From: Aerococcaceae bacterium DSM 111176
Lineage (GTDB): Bacteria; Bacillota; Bacilli; Lactobacillales; Aerococcaceae
NCBI GenBank assembly: GCA_015863215.1
Contig: JACBXN010000011.1
Span: 1 to 49,649 of the forward strand
Reading direction: 5' to 3'
Length of the DNA stretch: 49,649 nucleotides
Translations under genes and position numbers: made by a program
Shown: positions 32,939 to 42,219 of the stretch, in pieces
How positions within the stretch are numbered: position 1 is the first letter of the stretch
Layout: every line of letters begins with the position of its first letter
Notes under the pieces: model-generated
The model's input: the letters and a program-made list of their open reading frames with translations, nothing else
Databases searched by the model: none
Told to the model about the DNA's origin: nothing

Positions 32939-35128
32939 CTAATTTGACATCCGTTCTACTTCATAGACATCTGGAATATTCTTAAGTTTCGTCATTAATT
33001 CACGTAATTCTTCGGTATTTTCTACCGCTACCTTGAGTTCAACCACTGCTTCATCATTACCGATAGCTCTACCATTAACACTTACCAAGTGTTTAATTGT
33101 ATGATCAACCACATGTAAACAGTCATTAACAAGTCCCTTGCGGTCAAAGGCTGTAACTTTAATTACGGCTTCATAAAGATTGTTCACTGTACTCTCTTGA
33201 TCCCAGTATACATCAATTGTTCTTGATGCCAGGTCTGGTTCATGTTTCAAATTATCACAATCTGCTCGGTGTACGGAAATTCCTCGGCCACGTGTGATGT
33301 AACCTATAATCTTATCACCTGGAACTGGGTTACAACATTGACTTAAACGAATTAATAAATTATTCGCCCCTTCAACAACTACGCCACTCTCATGAACAGT
33401 CCGCTTTTTCTGTCCTGCACCGTGTCGTTCTTTTTGGATTGATGTCTCATCTTGTTTCTCTGATTCTTTCCAGCCAAGGAAATTAATAACTTGAGATGAT
33501 GACAATTCACCTAAAGCAATTGCTGCGTATAGATCCGTCAAATTATTATAATTGAATCGCTCTAACAATCGGTCTTCAACCTTACGTTTTGTTAAATTCT
33601 TAATGTTTTGACCAACAGCTTTTAGATCTTTATCAAGTGTTTGATACCCTTGATTACTCTTTTCCTCACGGTCTAATAATTTAAAGTAACGCTTAATTCG
33701 ATTTCGCGCTTTACTTGTTTGTGTTAGCTTCAACCAGTCTCGGCTTGGCTTCGCATTAGCATTGGTTAAAATTTCAACCAAATCACCGTTTTTCAGTTTG
33801 TAATCCAATGGGACAATATCGCCGTTAACTTTGGCACCCACTACTTTACTCCCAATCTCAGTATGGATATGGAATGCAAAATCCAATGGGCCAGAACCTT
33901 TAGGTAATTCAACAACTTCCCCTTTAGGTGTGAAGATATAAACTTGATCTTTAAAGATATCCTCTTTAACAAAGTCCATAAATTCACTTGCATCATGCGC
34001 ATCATCTTGTAATTCAGCAATATCTTTAAACCATTTTAATTGTTCTTCGATATTATCGCCGGTTTCAATTTTTTCTGTTTCCCCGCGTTTATACGCCCAG
34101 TGAGCAGCAACACCATATTCAGCCACTTCGTGCATTTGATGAGTACGGATTTGAATCTCTACAGGTTTGCCTTCTGGTCCAATTACCGTTGTATGAATTG
34201 ATTGGTACATATTGGCTTTAGGCATCGCAATATAATCTTTAAAACGACCAGGCATTGGTTTCCATTTTGTATGGACTGAACCAAGAACCGCATAACAATC
34301 TTTAACAGTATCTACTAATACACGAATTGCCAGTAAGTCAAAAATATCTTCGAAAGATTTCTTTTGATCTGTCATTTTTCGGTAAATTGAGTAAATATGT
34401 TTAGGACGGCCATAAATATCGGCGTCTATTTCTAAATCTTTAATTGCCTCATGTAATTCATGGATCGTATTTTGGATATATTCTTCTCGTTCTACCCGTT
34501 TTGAATCCATTGAGCGAACAATTGAATAATAGCCTTCAGCGTTAATATAACGCAGTGAAATATCTTCCAGTTCCCATTTAATGCTGCTCATCCCGAGACG
34601 GTCAGCGAGTGGTGCATAAATGTCCAATGCCTCTTGTGATTTTTCCACTTGCTTTTCTTCTCTTTGAAAAGCAAGTGTACGCATATTATGTAAACGGTCA
34701 GCAAGCTTTACAATAATAACGCGAATATCCTTCGACATTGCCAGTAACATTTTACGGTGATTTTCAGCTAATTGTTCTTCTTTACTCTGAAACTTAACTT
34801 TCCCTAATTTCGTTACTCCGTCCACTAAAAAGGCAATGGTTGGTGAAAATTCTTGGGCAATTTCCTCTAATGTTATCTCTGTGTCTTCTACAACATCATG
34901 TAAAAAACCAGTCGCTACTGTATCAGAATCCATCTTTAATTGGGCCAATATTCCAGCGACCTGTATTGGATGAATGATATATGGTTCACCAGAAAGACGC
35001 ACTTGTTCTTTATGCGCTTCGGTTGCATACTCCAAAGCTTTTTGAACTAAGTTGACGTTCGATTCTGACATATATCCCTGACACAATTGGATTACTTCTT
35101 GTGCAGTTAAATCTTGATTTTTCCCCAT
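32939..35128 (-). CDS. relA: Bifunctional (p)ppGpp synthetase/hydrolase RelA (Rel)
   Basis: Stringent-response enzyme of 729 aa. The HD hydrolase domain has HPIQVAGIL and FLHDVVEDT (about residue 75). The synthetase domain (about 235-345) has GRPKHIYSIYRKM and MYQSIHTTVIGP. TGS (VYIFTPKGEVVELPKGSG, about 393), helical and zinc-finger regions (LSQCCNPVPGD) and a C-terminal ACT domain follow. The intact HD motif indicates the bifunctional Rel type. It lies downstream of deoC and upstream of dtd. The ribosome site is weak (GGAAG). Confidence 0.97.
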   Translation of the reverse strand: MGKNQDLTAQEVIQLCQGYMSESNVNLVQKALEYATEAHKEQVRLSGEPYIIHPIQVAGILAQLKMDSDTVATGFLHDVVEDTEITLEEIAQEFSPTIAFLVDGVTKLGKVKFQSKEEQLAENHRKMLLAMSKDIRVIIVKLADRLHNMRTLAFQREEKQVEKSQEALDIYAPLADRLGMSSIKWELEDISLRYINAEGYYSIVRSMDSKRVEREEYIQNTIHELHEAIKDLEIDADIYGRPKHIYSIYRKMTDQKKSFEDIFDLLAIRVLVDTVKDCYAVLGSVHTKWKPMPGRFKDYIAMPKANMYQSIHTTVIGPEGKPVEIQIRTHQMHEVAEYGVAAHWAYKRGETEKIETGDNIEEQLKWFKDIAELQDDAHDASEFMDFVKEDIFKDQVYIFTPKGEVVELPKGSGPLDFAFHIHTEIGSKVVGAKVNGDIVPLDYKLKNGDLVEILTNANAKPSRDWLKLTQTSKARNRIKRYFKLLDREEKSNQGYQTLDKDLKAVGQNIKNLTKRKVEDRLLERFNYNNLTDLYAAIALGELSSSQVINFLGWKESEKQDETSIQKERHGAGQKKRTVHESGVVVEGANNLLIRLSQCCNPVPGDKIIGYITRGRGISVHRADCDNLKHEPDLASRTIDVYWDQESTVNNLYEAVIKVTAFDRKGLVNDCLHVVDHTIKHLVSVNGRAIGNDEAVVELKVAVENTEELRELMTKLKNIPDVYEVERMSN

Positions 35129-35181
35129 ATAATCACGCTTCCTCTACCATTTAAATATCTTAATTTAGAATTGTATTATGA

Positions 35182-35823
35182 CTACGATACAATTGCAATC
35201 CCTTTTGATGCTCCGATACGTGTTGCACCTGCATCAATCATAGCTAATGCTTCTTCTCGGTTAGAAACGCCACCTGAAGCTTTAACGCCCATTTCCGGTC
35301 CCACTGTTTCACGCATTAAGCGAACATCTTCTAATGTCGCTCCACCGGTTGAAAATCCAGTTGAAGTTTTAACGAAGTCAGCGCCTGCTTCTTTGGCTAA
35401 TTGACTTGCTTTTACTTTTTCTTCGTCAGTTAATAAAGCTGTTTCGATAATTACCTTTACAATGGCATCCTCATCAGCCACATCAACAACAGCCTTAATA
35501 TCAGAAGCTACTAAGTCCCAATTTCCTGACTTAGCTGCACCAATATTGATAACCATATCGATTTCTTTGGCACCTTCATCGATTGCAGTAGATGATTCAT
35601 ATGCTTTAACAGCAGAAGTATTTGCTCCTAGAGGGAATCCAATTACTGTACAAACAACGACATCTGAATCTTTTAATTTTTCCGCTGCATATTCAACCCA
35701 AGTTGGATTAACACAAACTGACATAAAGTCATATTCGATTGCTTCTTGTAATAAAACATCCATTTGTTCTTTCGTTGCGTCTGCTTTTAATAATGTATGG
35801 TCGATAAATTTATTTAGTTTCAT
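35182..35823 (-). CDS. deoC: Deoxyribose-phosphate aldolase
   Basis: TIM-barrel class I aldolase of 213 aa. It splits 2-deoxyribose-5-phosphate to acetaldehyde and glyceraldehyde-3-phosphate in deoxynucleoside breakdown. The Schiff-base Lys is K152 in [20 protein letters not shown] and DMVINIG are also visible. It has a good ribosome site (AAGGATAATT). It is inserted between rsmE (16 bases upstream) and relA (53 bases downstream) and is not with other deo genes. Confidence 0.96.
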   Translation of the reverse strand: MKLNKFIDHTLLKADATKEQMDVLLQEAIEYDFMSVCVNPTWVEYAAEKLKDSDVVVCTVIGFPLGANTSAVKAYESSTAIDEGAKEIDMVINIGAAKSGNWDLVASDIKAVVDVADEDAIVKVIIETALLTDEEKVKASQLAKEAGADFVKTSTGFSTGGATLEDVRLMRETVGPEMGVKASGGVSNREEALAMIDAGATRIGASKGIAIVS

Positions 35824-35839
35824 AATTATCCTTCTTTCA

Positions 35840-36589
35840 TTAATTAATTTCTAGAGCAAAGCTAACCGCACTTAAAAAGTATATTGGCGCAGTTTCTGCC
35901 CTTAAGATTCTTGGTCCCAAACTCGTTTCTTTAAAACCTTTACTCATCAACAACTGAATTTCACTCTCATCAAGCCCACCTTCGGAACCGAAAACTGCAA
36001 GTACTCTGTCTCCAGGTTTCACATCCATCATAAGTTGCTTTAAAGCTTGATGTTCGCCTTGCTTCGCCGTTTCTTCATAAAGAACGACTAAATGATCAAA
36101 GTCATCAGTGATTTCAAACAATTGATTTAAAGTCATTAAATCATATATTGATGGGATCATCAAACGATGGCTCTGCTCAGCCGCTTCTTTGGCGATTTTT
36201 TCCAAACGTTCAATTCGCTTGGGTGTTTTCTTTGCATCCCATTTAACAACGTCTCGTTTTAAACTTAATGGTATAAAAGCACTCATACCCGTTTCTGTCG
36301 CTTTTTGAATTAACCAATCAAATTTATCATTTTTAGTTAATCCTGATGCGATTGTTACAGAAATTGGTAATTCAACTTGTTGGTCTAATTCTTGAAACAC
36401 TTTAAGTGCTGCCTGTCGATTTTCCACTTCTATTACTTGTGCTAAGTATAGGTGTGATTGATTATCAACCACTTCGATTTTAAAGCCATTTTGCGCTCGC
36501 ATTACATTGACAAGATGATGATTGTCGTCCTTTTCTAACACAAAGATTCCCTCTAGATTTAATGATTCATCAATAAAATACCTTTGCAT
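35840..36589 (-). CDS. rsmE: 16S rRNA m3U1498 methyltransferase
   Basis: SPOUT-class RNA methyltransferase of 249 aa. It has an N-terminal PUA-like domain ([22 protein letters not shown]) and a C-terminal knot with [12 protein letters not shown] and the signature [18 protein letters not shown]. It overlaps the prmA stop as TAATG, and its ribosome site AAGGAGA lies in the end of prmA, so the two are coupled. Confidence 0.96.
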   Translation of the reverse strand: MQRYFIDESLNLEGIFVLEKDDNHHLVNVMRAQNGFKIEVVDNQSHLYLAQVIEVENRQAALKVFQELDQQVELPISVTIASGLTKNDKFDWLIQKATETGMSAFIPLSLKRDVVKWDAKKTPKRIERLEKIAKEAAEQSHRLMIPSIYDLMTLNQLFEITDDFDHLVVLYEETAKQGEHQALKQLMMDVKPGDRVLAVFGSEGGLDESEIQLLMSKGFKETSLGPRILRAETAPIYFLSAVSFALEIN

Positions 36590-37551
36590 TAATCAATATC
36601 TCCTTTTTGGGCAACATAACCTAACCATTCCCCTAGTTGGTTCTTTTGGATCACTTTAAAATTAGCTTCTGTTAATGCTAATTCAATTTCAGGTCCCTTC
36701 TCTTCTAGAATGCCCCCTAAAATTAAATAACCTTCCTCTGTTAGTTCACGGTAGGCATCTTCTAGCATATTAACTAAAATATGGGGTAAAATGTTGGCGA
36801 CGATGATATCAAATGGCCCCGTCACGCCTTTCATCAGATCATTCTCAGCGAAAATAATCGATTTTGATTGGATTAATTGTTTAATATTTGGTTCTGTTTG
36901 AAGGGCTAAATTTTCTCTTGCACTTGAAACAGCTTGAGGATCCAAATCGTATCCCTCAATATAAGTCGCACCTAAAGCGCCAGCAATAAAACTTAAAATA
37001 CCTGACCCTGTTCCAACATCTAAGACACGTTCTCCACCTTGCATATAAATGCTTAGTGCTTGGCCTCCTAATTGGGTGGTAGGATGATTTCCAGTTCCAA
37101 ATGCAACACCTGGGTCTAAAACAATGACATGTTCCTCGCTTTTTGCCTCATAGTCCTGCCAAGCCGGTACAATTACGAGATGGCGACTAATTCTTTCTTT
37201 TTGGTAATACTTCATCCAATTTTGTTGCCAGTTTTCATTTTGTATTGATTCAACGCGCAATTCGAATGTTTCGTCACCGTAAATTGATAGTAACTGCTGA
37301 ATCTGTTCTAATTGCTCTTGATCTGGCTCTAATTCAAAATATCCCAACACCTCTACCGGGTGTTCGATATAAGAAGTTGGTAAATCCATAGGGATTTCGC
37401 CAAATAAATTGGGATGATTTTCTAAATAATCTTGAGCATATTTAACTTCTGTTCCTAAAGCTCCAATCTCAAATAAAGCATAATTGACATAGTCAATGAT
37501 AGATGTATCGATGGATGAAAAGGATACAATCAATTGATTCCATTGTTCCAC
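36589..37551 (-). CDS. prmA: Ribosomal protein L11 methyltransferase
   Basis: SAM-dependent methyltransferase of 320 aa that trimethylates L11. An N-terminal substrate domain is followed by a class I fold with VLDPGVAFGTGNHPTT, VLDVGTGSGILS and IVANILPHIL. The start is GTG at 37549-37551, eight bases after AAAGGTGG. An ATG 18 bases upstream overlaps the DUF3013 stop but lies before the ribosome site. It precedes rsmE in the conserved order. Confidence 0.95.
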   Translation of the reverse strand: MEQWNQLIVSFSSIDTSIIDYVNYALFEIGALGTEVKYAQDYLENHPNLFGEIPMDLPTSYIEHPVEVLGYFELEPDQEQLEQIQQLLSIYGDETFELRVESIQNENWQQNWMKYYQKERISRHLVIVPAWQDYEAKSEEHVIVLDPGVAFGTGNHPTTQLGGQALSIYMQGGERVLDVGTGSGILSFIAGALGATYIEGYDLDPQAVSSARENLALQTEPNIKQLIQSKSIIFAENDLMKGVTGPFDIIVANILPHILVNMLEDAYRELTEEGYLILGGILEEKGPEIELALTEANFKVIQKNQLGEWLGYVAQKGDID

Positions 37552-37568
37552 TATAGAACCACCTTTCA

Positions 37569-38057
37569 TTATTTTGGTAAAAACACGCGTTCTTGACTGT
37601 AGCGATGTTGATCAATAATGCGCTCTCTAATCATTTGATATTCTGATTCTTGAAAGTTCAATTCAAATATATCTCGATTAGTATCCGCTAAAAATTCCTG
37701 AAAATACAAAGGCGTTTTATTCATTAACCGTTTTAAATACATCGTTGTCGCAAGTAATTCGCCGTATTCAATACCAATCATTTGATTTACCGGTATTGTT
37801 TTAAGAAAATGCGTTGATTCAAGGGAATATAAATGATCATCGTAAAATAAGACGCATGTTTCATACAAAAGCGCCTCAGTATCTGTTTCCTGACCTTTAT
37901 TATTAAGTAAAGTAATTCCCTGTTCATTATTTAACGGAATTTGTAAATTCAATCTAACTGCACGTGATTCCTCAAGCCAATTTAATTGCCAGGCACAATG
38001 AAAATGTGCTTGGTTCATTAACTTCTCTAAAACGCTCATAATATTTTTTCTTCCCAT
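37569..38057 (-). CDS. DUF3013 family protein
   Basis: Protein of about 162 aa matching the DUF3013 pattern of Lactobacillales: an N-terminal WQLNW strand region, CVLFYDDHLYSLE, then FLKTIPVN, and YFQEFLADTNRDIFELNF near the end. It is soluble with no catalytic motif, and its function is unknown. It sits in front of prmA, a position shared by streptococci and enterococci. The start ATG 38055-38057 is six bases after AAAGGAAG. A later ATG (six codons on, MSVLEKLM) and an upstream TTG are alternatives. Confidence 0.75.
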   Translation of the reverse strand: MGRKNIMSVLEKLMNQAHFHCAWQLNWLEESRAVRLNLQIPLNNEQGITLLNNKGQETDTEALLYETCVLFYDDHLYSLESTHFLKTIPVNQMIGIEYGELLATTMYLKRLMNKTPLYFQEFLADTNRDIFELNFQESEYQMIRERIIDQHRYSQERVFLPK

Positions 38058-38078
38058 AATCAACTTCCTTTAAGCTAT

Positions 38079-38107
38079 AGTATGGCGCAAATTTACTGAT
38101 TATTCAA
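38079..38107 (-). promoter_or_regulatory. Candidate promoter of DUF3013-prmA-rsmE-deoC-relA-dtd
   Basis: Minus-strand TTGAAT (38102-38107) is 17 bp from CATACT (38079-38084). The -10 is imperfect; a TACTAT two bases further gives 19 bp. The rest of 38064-38278 is A/T-rich and should also hold the gpsB promoter, for which TATATA near 38256 is the best -10. Confidence 0.4.
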
Positions 38108-38278
38108 TAAAAACTCTTGGTTTTACATGACATTTTTATTATAATATAAAGTAGGTTTTAAAAGATTATTTACCCTTAAAATAAAATAGTCTTTGATATT
38201 TACTACTAAACATAGTACACTAATTGATAGTCTTATTACAAAAATAATTTCTTACTATATAAATTCAGAGGTGATTCA

Positions 38279-38635
38279 ATGGCAGAGAAAAATTTAACTG
38301 CAAAAGATATCCTACAGAAAGAGTTTTCTAAGTCTTTCCGAGGGTATCAATCTGCAGAAGTTGATGAATATTTAGATAGCATCATTCGTGATTATGACTC
38401 TTACCAAAAAGATATTTCAGCTTTAAAAAATGAAAATGAACGACTCATTAGTAAAGTGGATGAATTAACTAAGCAACTGGCTTTATCTAAAAAGAATAGC
38501 CCAGTAGCTCCTGGTAGTGGCGTAACAAATTTTGATATCTTAAAACGTTTATCAAACTTAGAGAAACATGTATTCGGTTCAAAAATCGAAAGTACTGACG
38601 ATACAGTCGACTACTCACAAAACACAAAATACTAA
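38279..38635 (+). CDS. gpsB: Cell-division regulator GpsB
   Basis: DivIVA-related protein of 118 aa that coordinates division and peripheral wall synthesis by docking class A PBPs and other partners. The N-terminal domain has DILQKEFSKSFRGYQSAEVDEYLD (split here across two helices), with a coiled coil to about 70, a linker (NSPVAPGSGV), and a C-terminal trimerising helix (FDILKRLSNLEKHVFG). The start ATG follows AGAGGTGA. Its neighbours rnpB and ypsC are the same as in Bacilli. The class A PBP in this window is a likely partner. Confidence 0.96.
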   Translation: MAEKNLTAKDILQKEFSKSFRGYQSAEVDEYLDSIIRDYDSYQKDISALKNENERLISKVDELTKQLALSKKNSPVAPGSGVTNFDILKRLSNLEKHVFGSKIESTDDTVDYSQNTKY

Positions 38636-38645
38636 TCAATACATT

Positions 38646-39012
38646 GTAAATTTCAGGTAATCGCGGGTAGAAATACCTGAGGAAAGTCCATTCTCGCACA
38701 AACTGAGATGTTTGTAGTGATCGTGCTTAGCGAAACAATAAGCTAAGGTACCCTAACGGGTAACGGCAAGTTAAAGGCCTAAGGGAAACTATGGCTGAGT
38801 GCTTGTAAAGTGCCACAGAGACGAGACAATATAGAAATATATTGTGTGGAACGCGGTAAACCCCTCGAGCGAGTAACCCAAATTTGGTAGGGGCACTCTT
38901 GTGACCAGGAAATGAACTGAAGCAAGAGACAAGTAATTGTAGATAGATGATTACCCAGTGATACTTACGCCTACGTGGTATCACTGACAGAACATGGCTT
39001 ATCGAAATTTAC
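38646..39012 (+). ncRNA. rnpB: RNase P RNA, type B
   Basis: Catalytic RNA that removes tRNA 5' leaders. The ends GTAAATTTC and GAAATTTAC form helix P1. Universal blocks are present: GAGGAAAGTCCATTCTCGCA (CR-I), GGAACGCGGTAAACCCCTCG, AGCGAGTAACCCAAATTTGG, and ATAGATGATTACC near the end. The order and the region after GGTAGGGG match the Bacillus (type B) form. It starts ten bases after gpsB. Confidence 0.97.
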
Positions 39013-39025
39013 ATAAAGTAGGTTT

Positions 39026-39050
39026 GACTCTGTTAGCAGAGTCTTTTTTT
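39026..39050 (+). terminator. rnpB terminator
   Basis: GACTCTG pairs with CAGAGTC across a four-base loop, then TTTTTTT. Confidence 0.92.
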
Positions 39051-39075
39051 ATAATTCCCAAAAAGGAGCAACAAT

Positions 39076-40203
39076 ATGACAAATTATCAACTCATCGCAA
39101 CAGCAGCTGCCGGAATCGAAGGCCTTGTTGCTAATGAACTGAAAGACATGGGCTATCAAGTTCAAACAGAAAATGGTCGTGTGCGTTTCCAGGGGGATGC
39201 CTTAGATATTGCAAAGGCAAATATTTGGCTGAGAACAGCTGACCGTATTAAAATAGTATTCGGCGAATTTAAGGCGACTACTTTTGAAAACTTATTTGAC
39301 CAAACTTACGCCCTACCTTGGGACAACATTTTAACTATGGATGCTGAATTTCCAGTGGCTGGAAAATCAATCAAATCAAAATTACATAGTGTTCCCAATG
39401 TGCAACGTATTGTGAAAAAAGCAATCAGTAAAAAAATGCAAGATGTCTATGCACGTAAATCGCATCTACCTGAAACAGGTGCTAAATATCAAATCGAAGT
39501 AGCTATCCGAAATGATCAAGTAATGCTAACCATTGATACTTCTGGTTCAAGTTTATTTAAACGTGGGTACCGTGAACATAAGGGAGCTGCCCCACTTAAA
39601 GAAAACATGGCTGCTGCTTTAGTTAAATTAACTACTTGGCACAAAGACCGCCCATTATATGATCCAACCTGTGGTTCTGGAACAATCTTAATCGAAGCTG
39701 CATTAATTGGACGCAATATCGCGCCTGGTTTAAAACGCTCGTTTGACGCTGAAAAATGGTTACTCTTAGACCAATCTGTTTGGGATAAAGTGCGAACAGA
39801 AGCGGAAAGTCAAATTGACCATGATATTGAATTGGACATATATGGTACAGATATCGATCACCGAATGATTGAAATTGCCAAAGACAATGCTATCCAAGCA
39901 GGTGTCGGTGGTGATATTACCTTTAAACAAATGCAATTAAGTGATTATGTGCCTGATAGAGAATACGGTATCTTAATTTCTAACCCACCTTACGGTGACC
40001 GTATGTTATCTGAAGAAGACGTTCATGAACTTTACCGCCAAATGGGTAATATCTACCGTGATATGCCAACTTGGAGTAAATATATATTAACGAGTGATGA
40101 ACAATTCGAAGAGTTTTACGGTGAAGAAGCTACCAAGAAACGTAAACTTTATAATGGTTCACTGAAAGTTGATCTCTACCAATTCTGGTCAACAAAAAGA
40201 TAA
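39076..40203 (+). CDS. ypsC: THUMP-domain class I RNA methyltransferase (YpsC/RlmL-like)
   Basis: SAM-dependent RNA methyltransferase of 375 aa. An N-terminal ferredoxin-like/THUMP RNA-binding part (about 1-155) is followed by a Rossmann methyltransferase domain with PTCGSGTILIEAAL (about 197) and the base-amino-methylating motif SNPPYGDRM (about 303). It is related to the RlmL half of E. coli RlmKL, which makes m2G2445 in 23S rRNA; the exact target is inferred. It lies behind rnpB, as ypsC does in Bacillus. Confidence 0.9.
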   Translation: MTNYQLIATAAAGIEGLVANELKDMGYQVQTENGRVRFQGDALDIAKANIWLRTADRIKIVFGEFKATTFENLFDQTYALPWDNILTMDAEFPVAGKSIKSKLHSVPNVQRIVKKAISKKMQDVYARKSHLPETGAKYQIEVAIRNDQVMLTIDTSGSSLFKRGYREHKGAAPLKENMAAALVKLTTWHKDRPLYDPTCGSGTILIEAALIGRNIAPGLKRSFDAEKWLLLDQSVWDKVRTEAESQIDHDIELDIYGTDIDHRMIEIAKDNAIQAGVGGDITFKQMQLSDYVPDREYGILISNPPYGDRMLSEEDVHELYRQMGNIYRDMPTWSKYILTSDEQFEEFYGEEATKKRKLYNGSLKVDLYQFWSTKR

Positions 40204-40210
40204 TTGTTTA

Positions 40211-40256
40211 AATACGCCTAAAATATTCTTATTTTTGAATATTTTAGGCGTATTCT
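40211..40256. terminator. Bidirectional terminator between ypsC and RNase HI-like gene
   Basis: AATACGCCTAAAATATTC pairs perfectly with GAATATTTTAGGCGTATT across eight bases, and each strand ends T-rich. It serves two convergent genes. Confidence 0.85.
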
Positions 40257-40263
40257 TTATCTT

Positions 40264-40686
40264 TTAGATTTCTAATTCTCTCACTTTACCCTGCTTATTC
40301 AGTGCTTGTTTAGCAACTTGATCGACCCCAGCATTATTCTTTTCATGTGAAAGATTGATAAAATAATCTTTACTCAAATTTAAATCTTGTTGAATCAAAG
40401 TCAGCCATCCTTGATACACTTTATTCTTAGCATGACTTTTTTCAATTGATTGAACAACAATTTGACTATCAGAAAAAATTTGTATAAATTCCTGACTTAA
40501 TTTGGTTTCACCAATCATTTTTAGACCCATCCATAAGGCAACAAATTCCGCTTGATGGTTATCTTGTAGATATTCCATATAAAATTTATGTTGAACATGC
40601 TGTTCCTTCGAATAATGAATGATAATTCCAATGCCACATTCATGCGTTTGAGGTCTGAATGCAGCGTCGACATAAAGTTGAATCAT
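40264..40686 (-). CDS. RNase HI-like protein (reverse-transcriptase-like family)
   Basis: RNase H fold protein of 140 aa. The four catalytic acidic residues are present: D7 (LYVDAAF), E47 (HQAEFVAL), D73 (IFSDSQ) and D122 (AGVDQVAK). It lacks the basic handle of E. coli RNase HI and resembles the YpeP-type proteins of Bacilli. Degrading RNA in RNA-DNA hybrids is possible but not certain. It starts with ATG behind GGAGGA and is divergent from the TPR gene. Confidence 0.87.
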   Translation of the reverse strand: MIQLYVDAAFRPQTHECGIGIIIHYSKEQHVQHKFYMEYLQDNHQAEFVALWMGLKMIGETKLSQEFIQIFSDSQIVVQSIEKSHAKNKVYQGWLTLIQQDLNLSKDYFINLSHEKNNAGVDQVAKQALNKQGKVRELEI

Positions 40687-40734
40687 AGTAATCCTCCGTG
40701 TAAAATAGAATAATAAAATAAATGAGGTGAGAAA

Positions 40735-41727
40735 GTGAATGATATACTAGAAATGCCCAATCAAGGCGAAAATTATTTACGAAAAGGACGCAATGCTGCC
40801 GCGGATAGAGATTATCACACTGCCATCGACTATTTCATTAAGAGCTATCAATTATCAACATCGAGTGAAGCTTTAAATGAAATTATTGCTTATTACCTTT
40901 TTTTAAATAATTTAGATGACTTGAATGCATTTTTAATTGAATATGATATTCAACTAGAACATTTTTTAGAAAATAAAGAACTAACTACCTTTTATGTTGT
41001 GATTAATGAAATGACGGGAAATCATCAAAATGGTGTCTTAAACCTTTACCGTCTCAAACAAGTCGTTCCCCAAGAATACCAACTAGAACAGCTGATAGAC
41101 CAAGCAATCGAACGATTAGAATCAACTATTGCATTGACTCACCGTTTCAATAAATTAATGGAAGAAAATAAATATAATGCCATTTTACATCAATTTAATC
41201 ATCAAACACCCTTTGACCAATTGAAATATCTGACCATTTTCTATGAACTCAATAGAAATATTATTGAAGAATTGCTCATTCCACTATTAGAAACGGATAA
41301 AACCGTAAGTTTTGTAAAATCAGATATATTAAACTATCTCATTCATCACCAAGTTGACCGAACAATTAATTACCACTGGTTAGGTGAGCACCATGTAATC
41401 GATTTGAGTACATTAGTCCCCTTAGCAGAAAATAAAATGTATCAGGAGACACTTAAGGCAATTTTTGAGTTGTCCCAGCAAGATAACCCACACTTAACAA
41501 ATGAACTGATTCAACAATTTCATACTCAAGCAAACAGTTTTTATCCATTTATTGATACGATTATTCAAGCTCCAGAAGACTGGTACCATGCGTATAATGC
41601 ACTCAATGGGCTTTCTATTTCAGAAGATGAATCGATTGATCAAAATTTATTGAATTATATGAACAAAGTGATGCAAGAGTACATTAATCATGTTGATTTT
41701 AATGTCACGCACCATCAAGATTTTTAA
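40735..41727 (+). CDS. TPR-like helical protein (DUF3196-like)
   Basis: All-helical protein of 330 aa. An N-terminal tetratricopeptide-like unit (ENYLRKGRNAAADRDYHTA, then IDYFIKSYQLS) is followed by further helices with no enzyme motif. The length and divergent position suggest the DUF3196/YpiA-like TPR proteins of Lactobacillales; its function is unknown. It starts with GTG at 40735, five bases after GAGGTGA. No better ATG is in frame. No membrane segment or signal peptide is seen. Confidence 0.7.
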   Translation: MNDILEMPNQGENYLRKGRNAAADRDYHTAIDYFIKSYQLSTSSEALNEIIAYYLFLNNLDDLNAFLIEYDIQLEHFLENKELTTFYVVINEMTGNHQNGVLNLYRLKQVVPQEYQLEQLIDQAIERLESTIALTHRFNKLMEENKYNAILHQFNHQTPFDQLKYLTIFYELNRNIIEELLIPLLETDKTVSFVKSDILNYLIHHQVDRTINYHWLGEHHVIDLSTLVPLAENKMYQETLKAIFELSQQDNPHLTNELIQQFHTQANSFYPFIDTIIQAPEDWYHAYNALNGLSISEDESIDQNLLNYMNKVMQEYINHVDFNVTHHQDF

Positions 41728-41744
41728 ATTTTAGTCATAAAAAG

Positions 41745-41776
41745 ACCGGTGTTAAATTGAATTAACACCGGTTTTA
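41745..41776. terminator. Bidirectional terminator between TPR and DUF2187 genes
   Basis: ACCGGTGTTAA pairs perfectly with TTAACACCGGT across six bases, followed by TTTATT on the plus strand and CTTTTT on the minus. Confidence 0.9.
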
Positions 41777-42124
41777 TTAAGATTCAGGTTCTTCAACAAA
41801 GCCAATAATATCTTTGAAATTGACTATGGTGCGATCTTCAATAATATCTTTCATCGTCGGATCTGATAATTCCCAATAAAGTTCAATCACAGCGCTGTTT
41901 GTTAGTAATTTTATAATAGTTCCAGCCATATCTGCATCTCGGAATTTAAACACGATACGATCCCCTACTTCAGGTCGTATATCATCTTTAACAAATTCAA
42001 TCATTTCAATTCCTTGTTCATAATCAACATCAAGTAAAGTTGAAATTCTTGATTTGTTCGTCCCACGACGTAGTTCTTTTTCAATGAGTTGTTGTTGCTC
42101 TTGTGTTACTGTAATTTTAGCCAT
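41777..42124 (-). CDS. DUF2187-like small protein
   Basis: Acidic protein of 115 aa. An N-terminal helical segment (QQLIEKELRRGTNKSRISTL, like a short HTH) precedes a small beta domain. The pattern VGDRIVFKF, then GTIIKLLTNSAVIE, then TIVNFKDI resembles DUF2187, a KOW-like fold of unknown role. The start is ATG at 42122-42124 (MAKITVTQEQ), about 11 bases after AGAGGG. The frame is open 14 codons further upstream from a GTG, but the ribosome site lies inside that extension. Confidence 0.65.
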   Translation of the reverse strand: MAKITVTQEQQQLIEKELRRGTNKSRISTLLDVDYEQGIEMIEFVKDDIRPEVGDRIVFKFRDADMAGTIIKLLTNSAVIELYWELSDPTMKDIIEDRTIVNFKDIIGFVEEPES

Positions 42125-42219
42125 GTATAATGTGACCCTCTTTCTGCTATTCGGCAATAACGACACACATTACATACATTATACCATAATTAGAAATGTT
42201 TGCTAATTTATAGCTTTTA

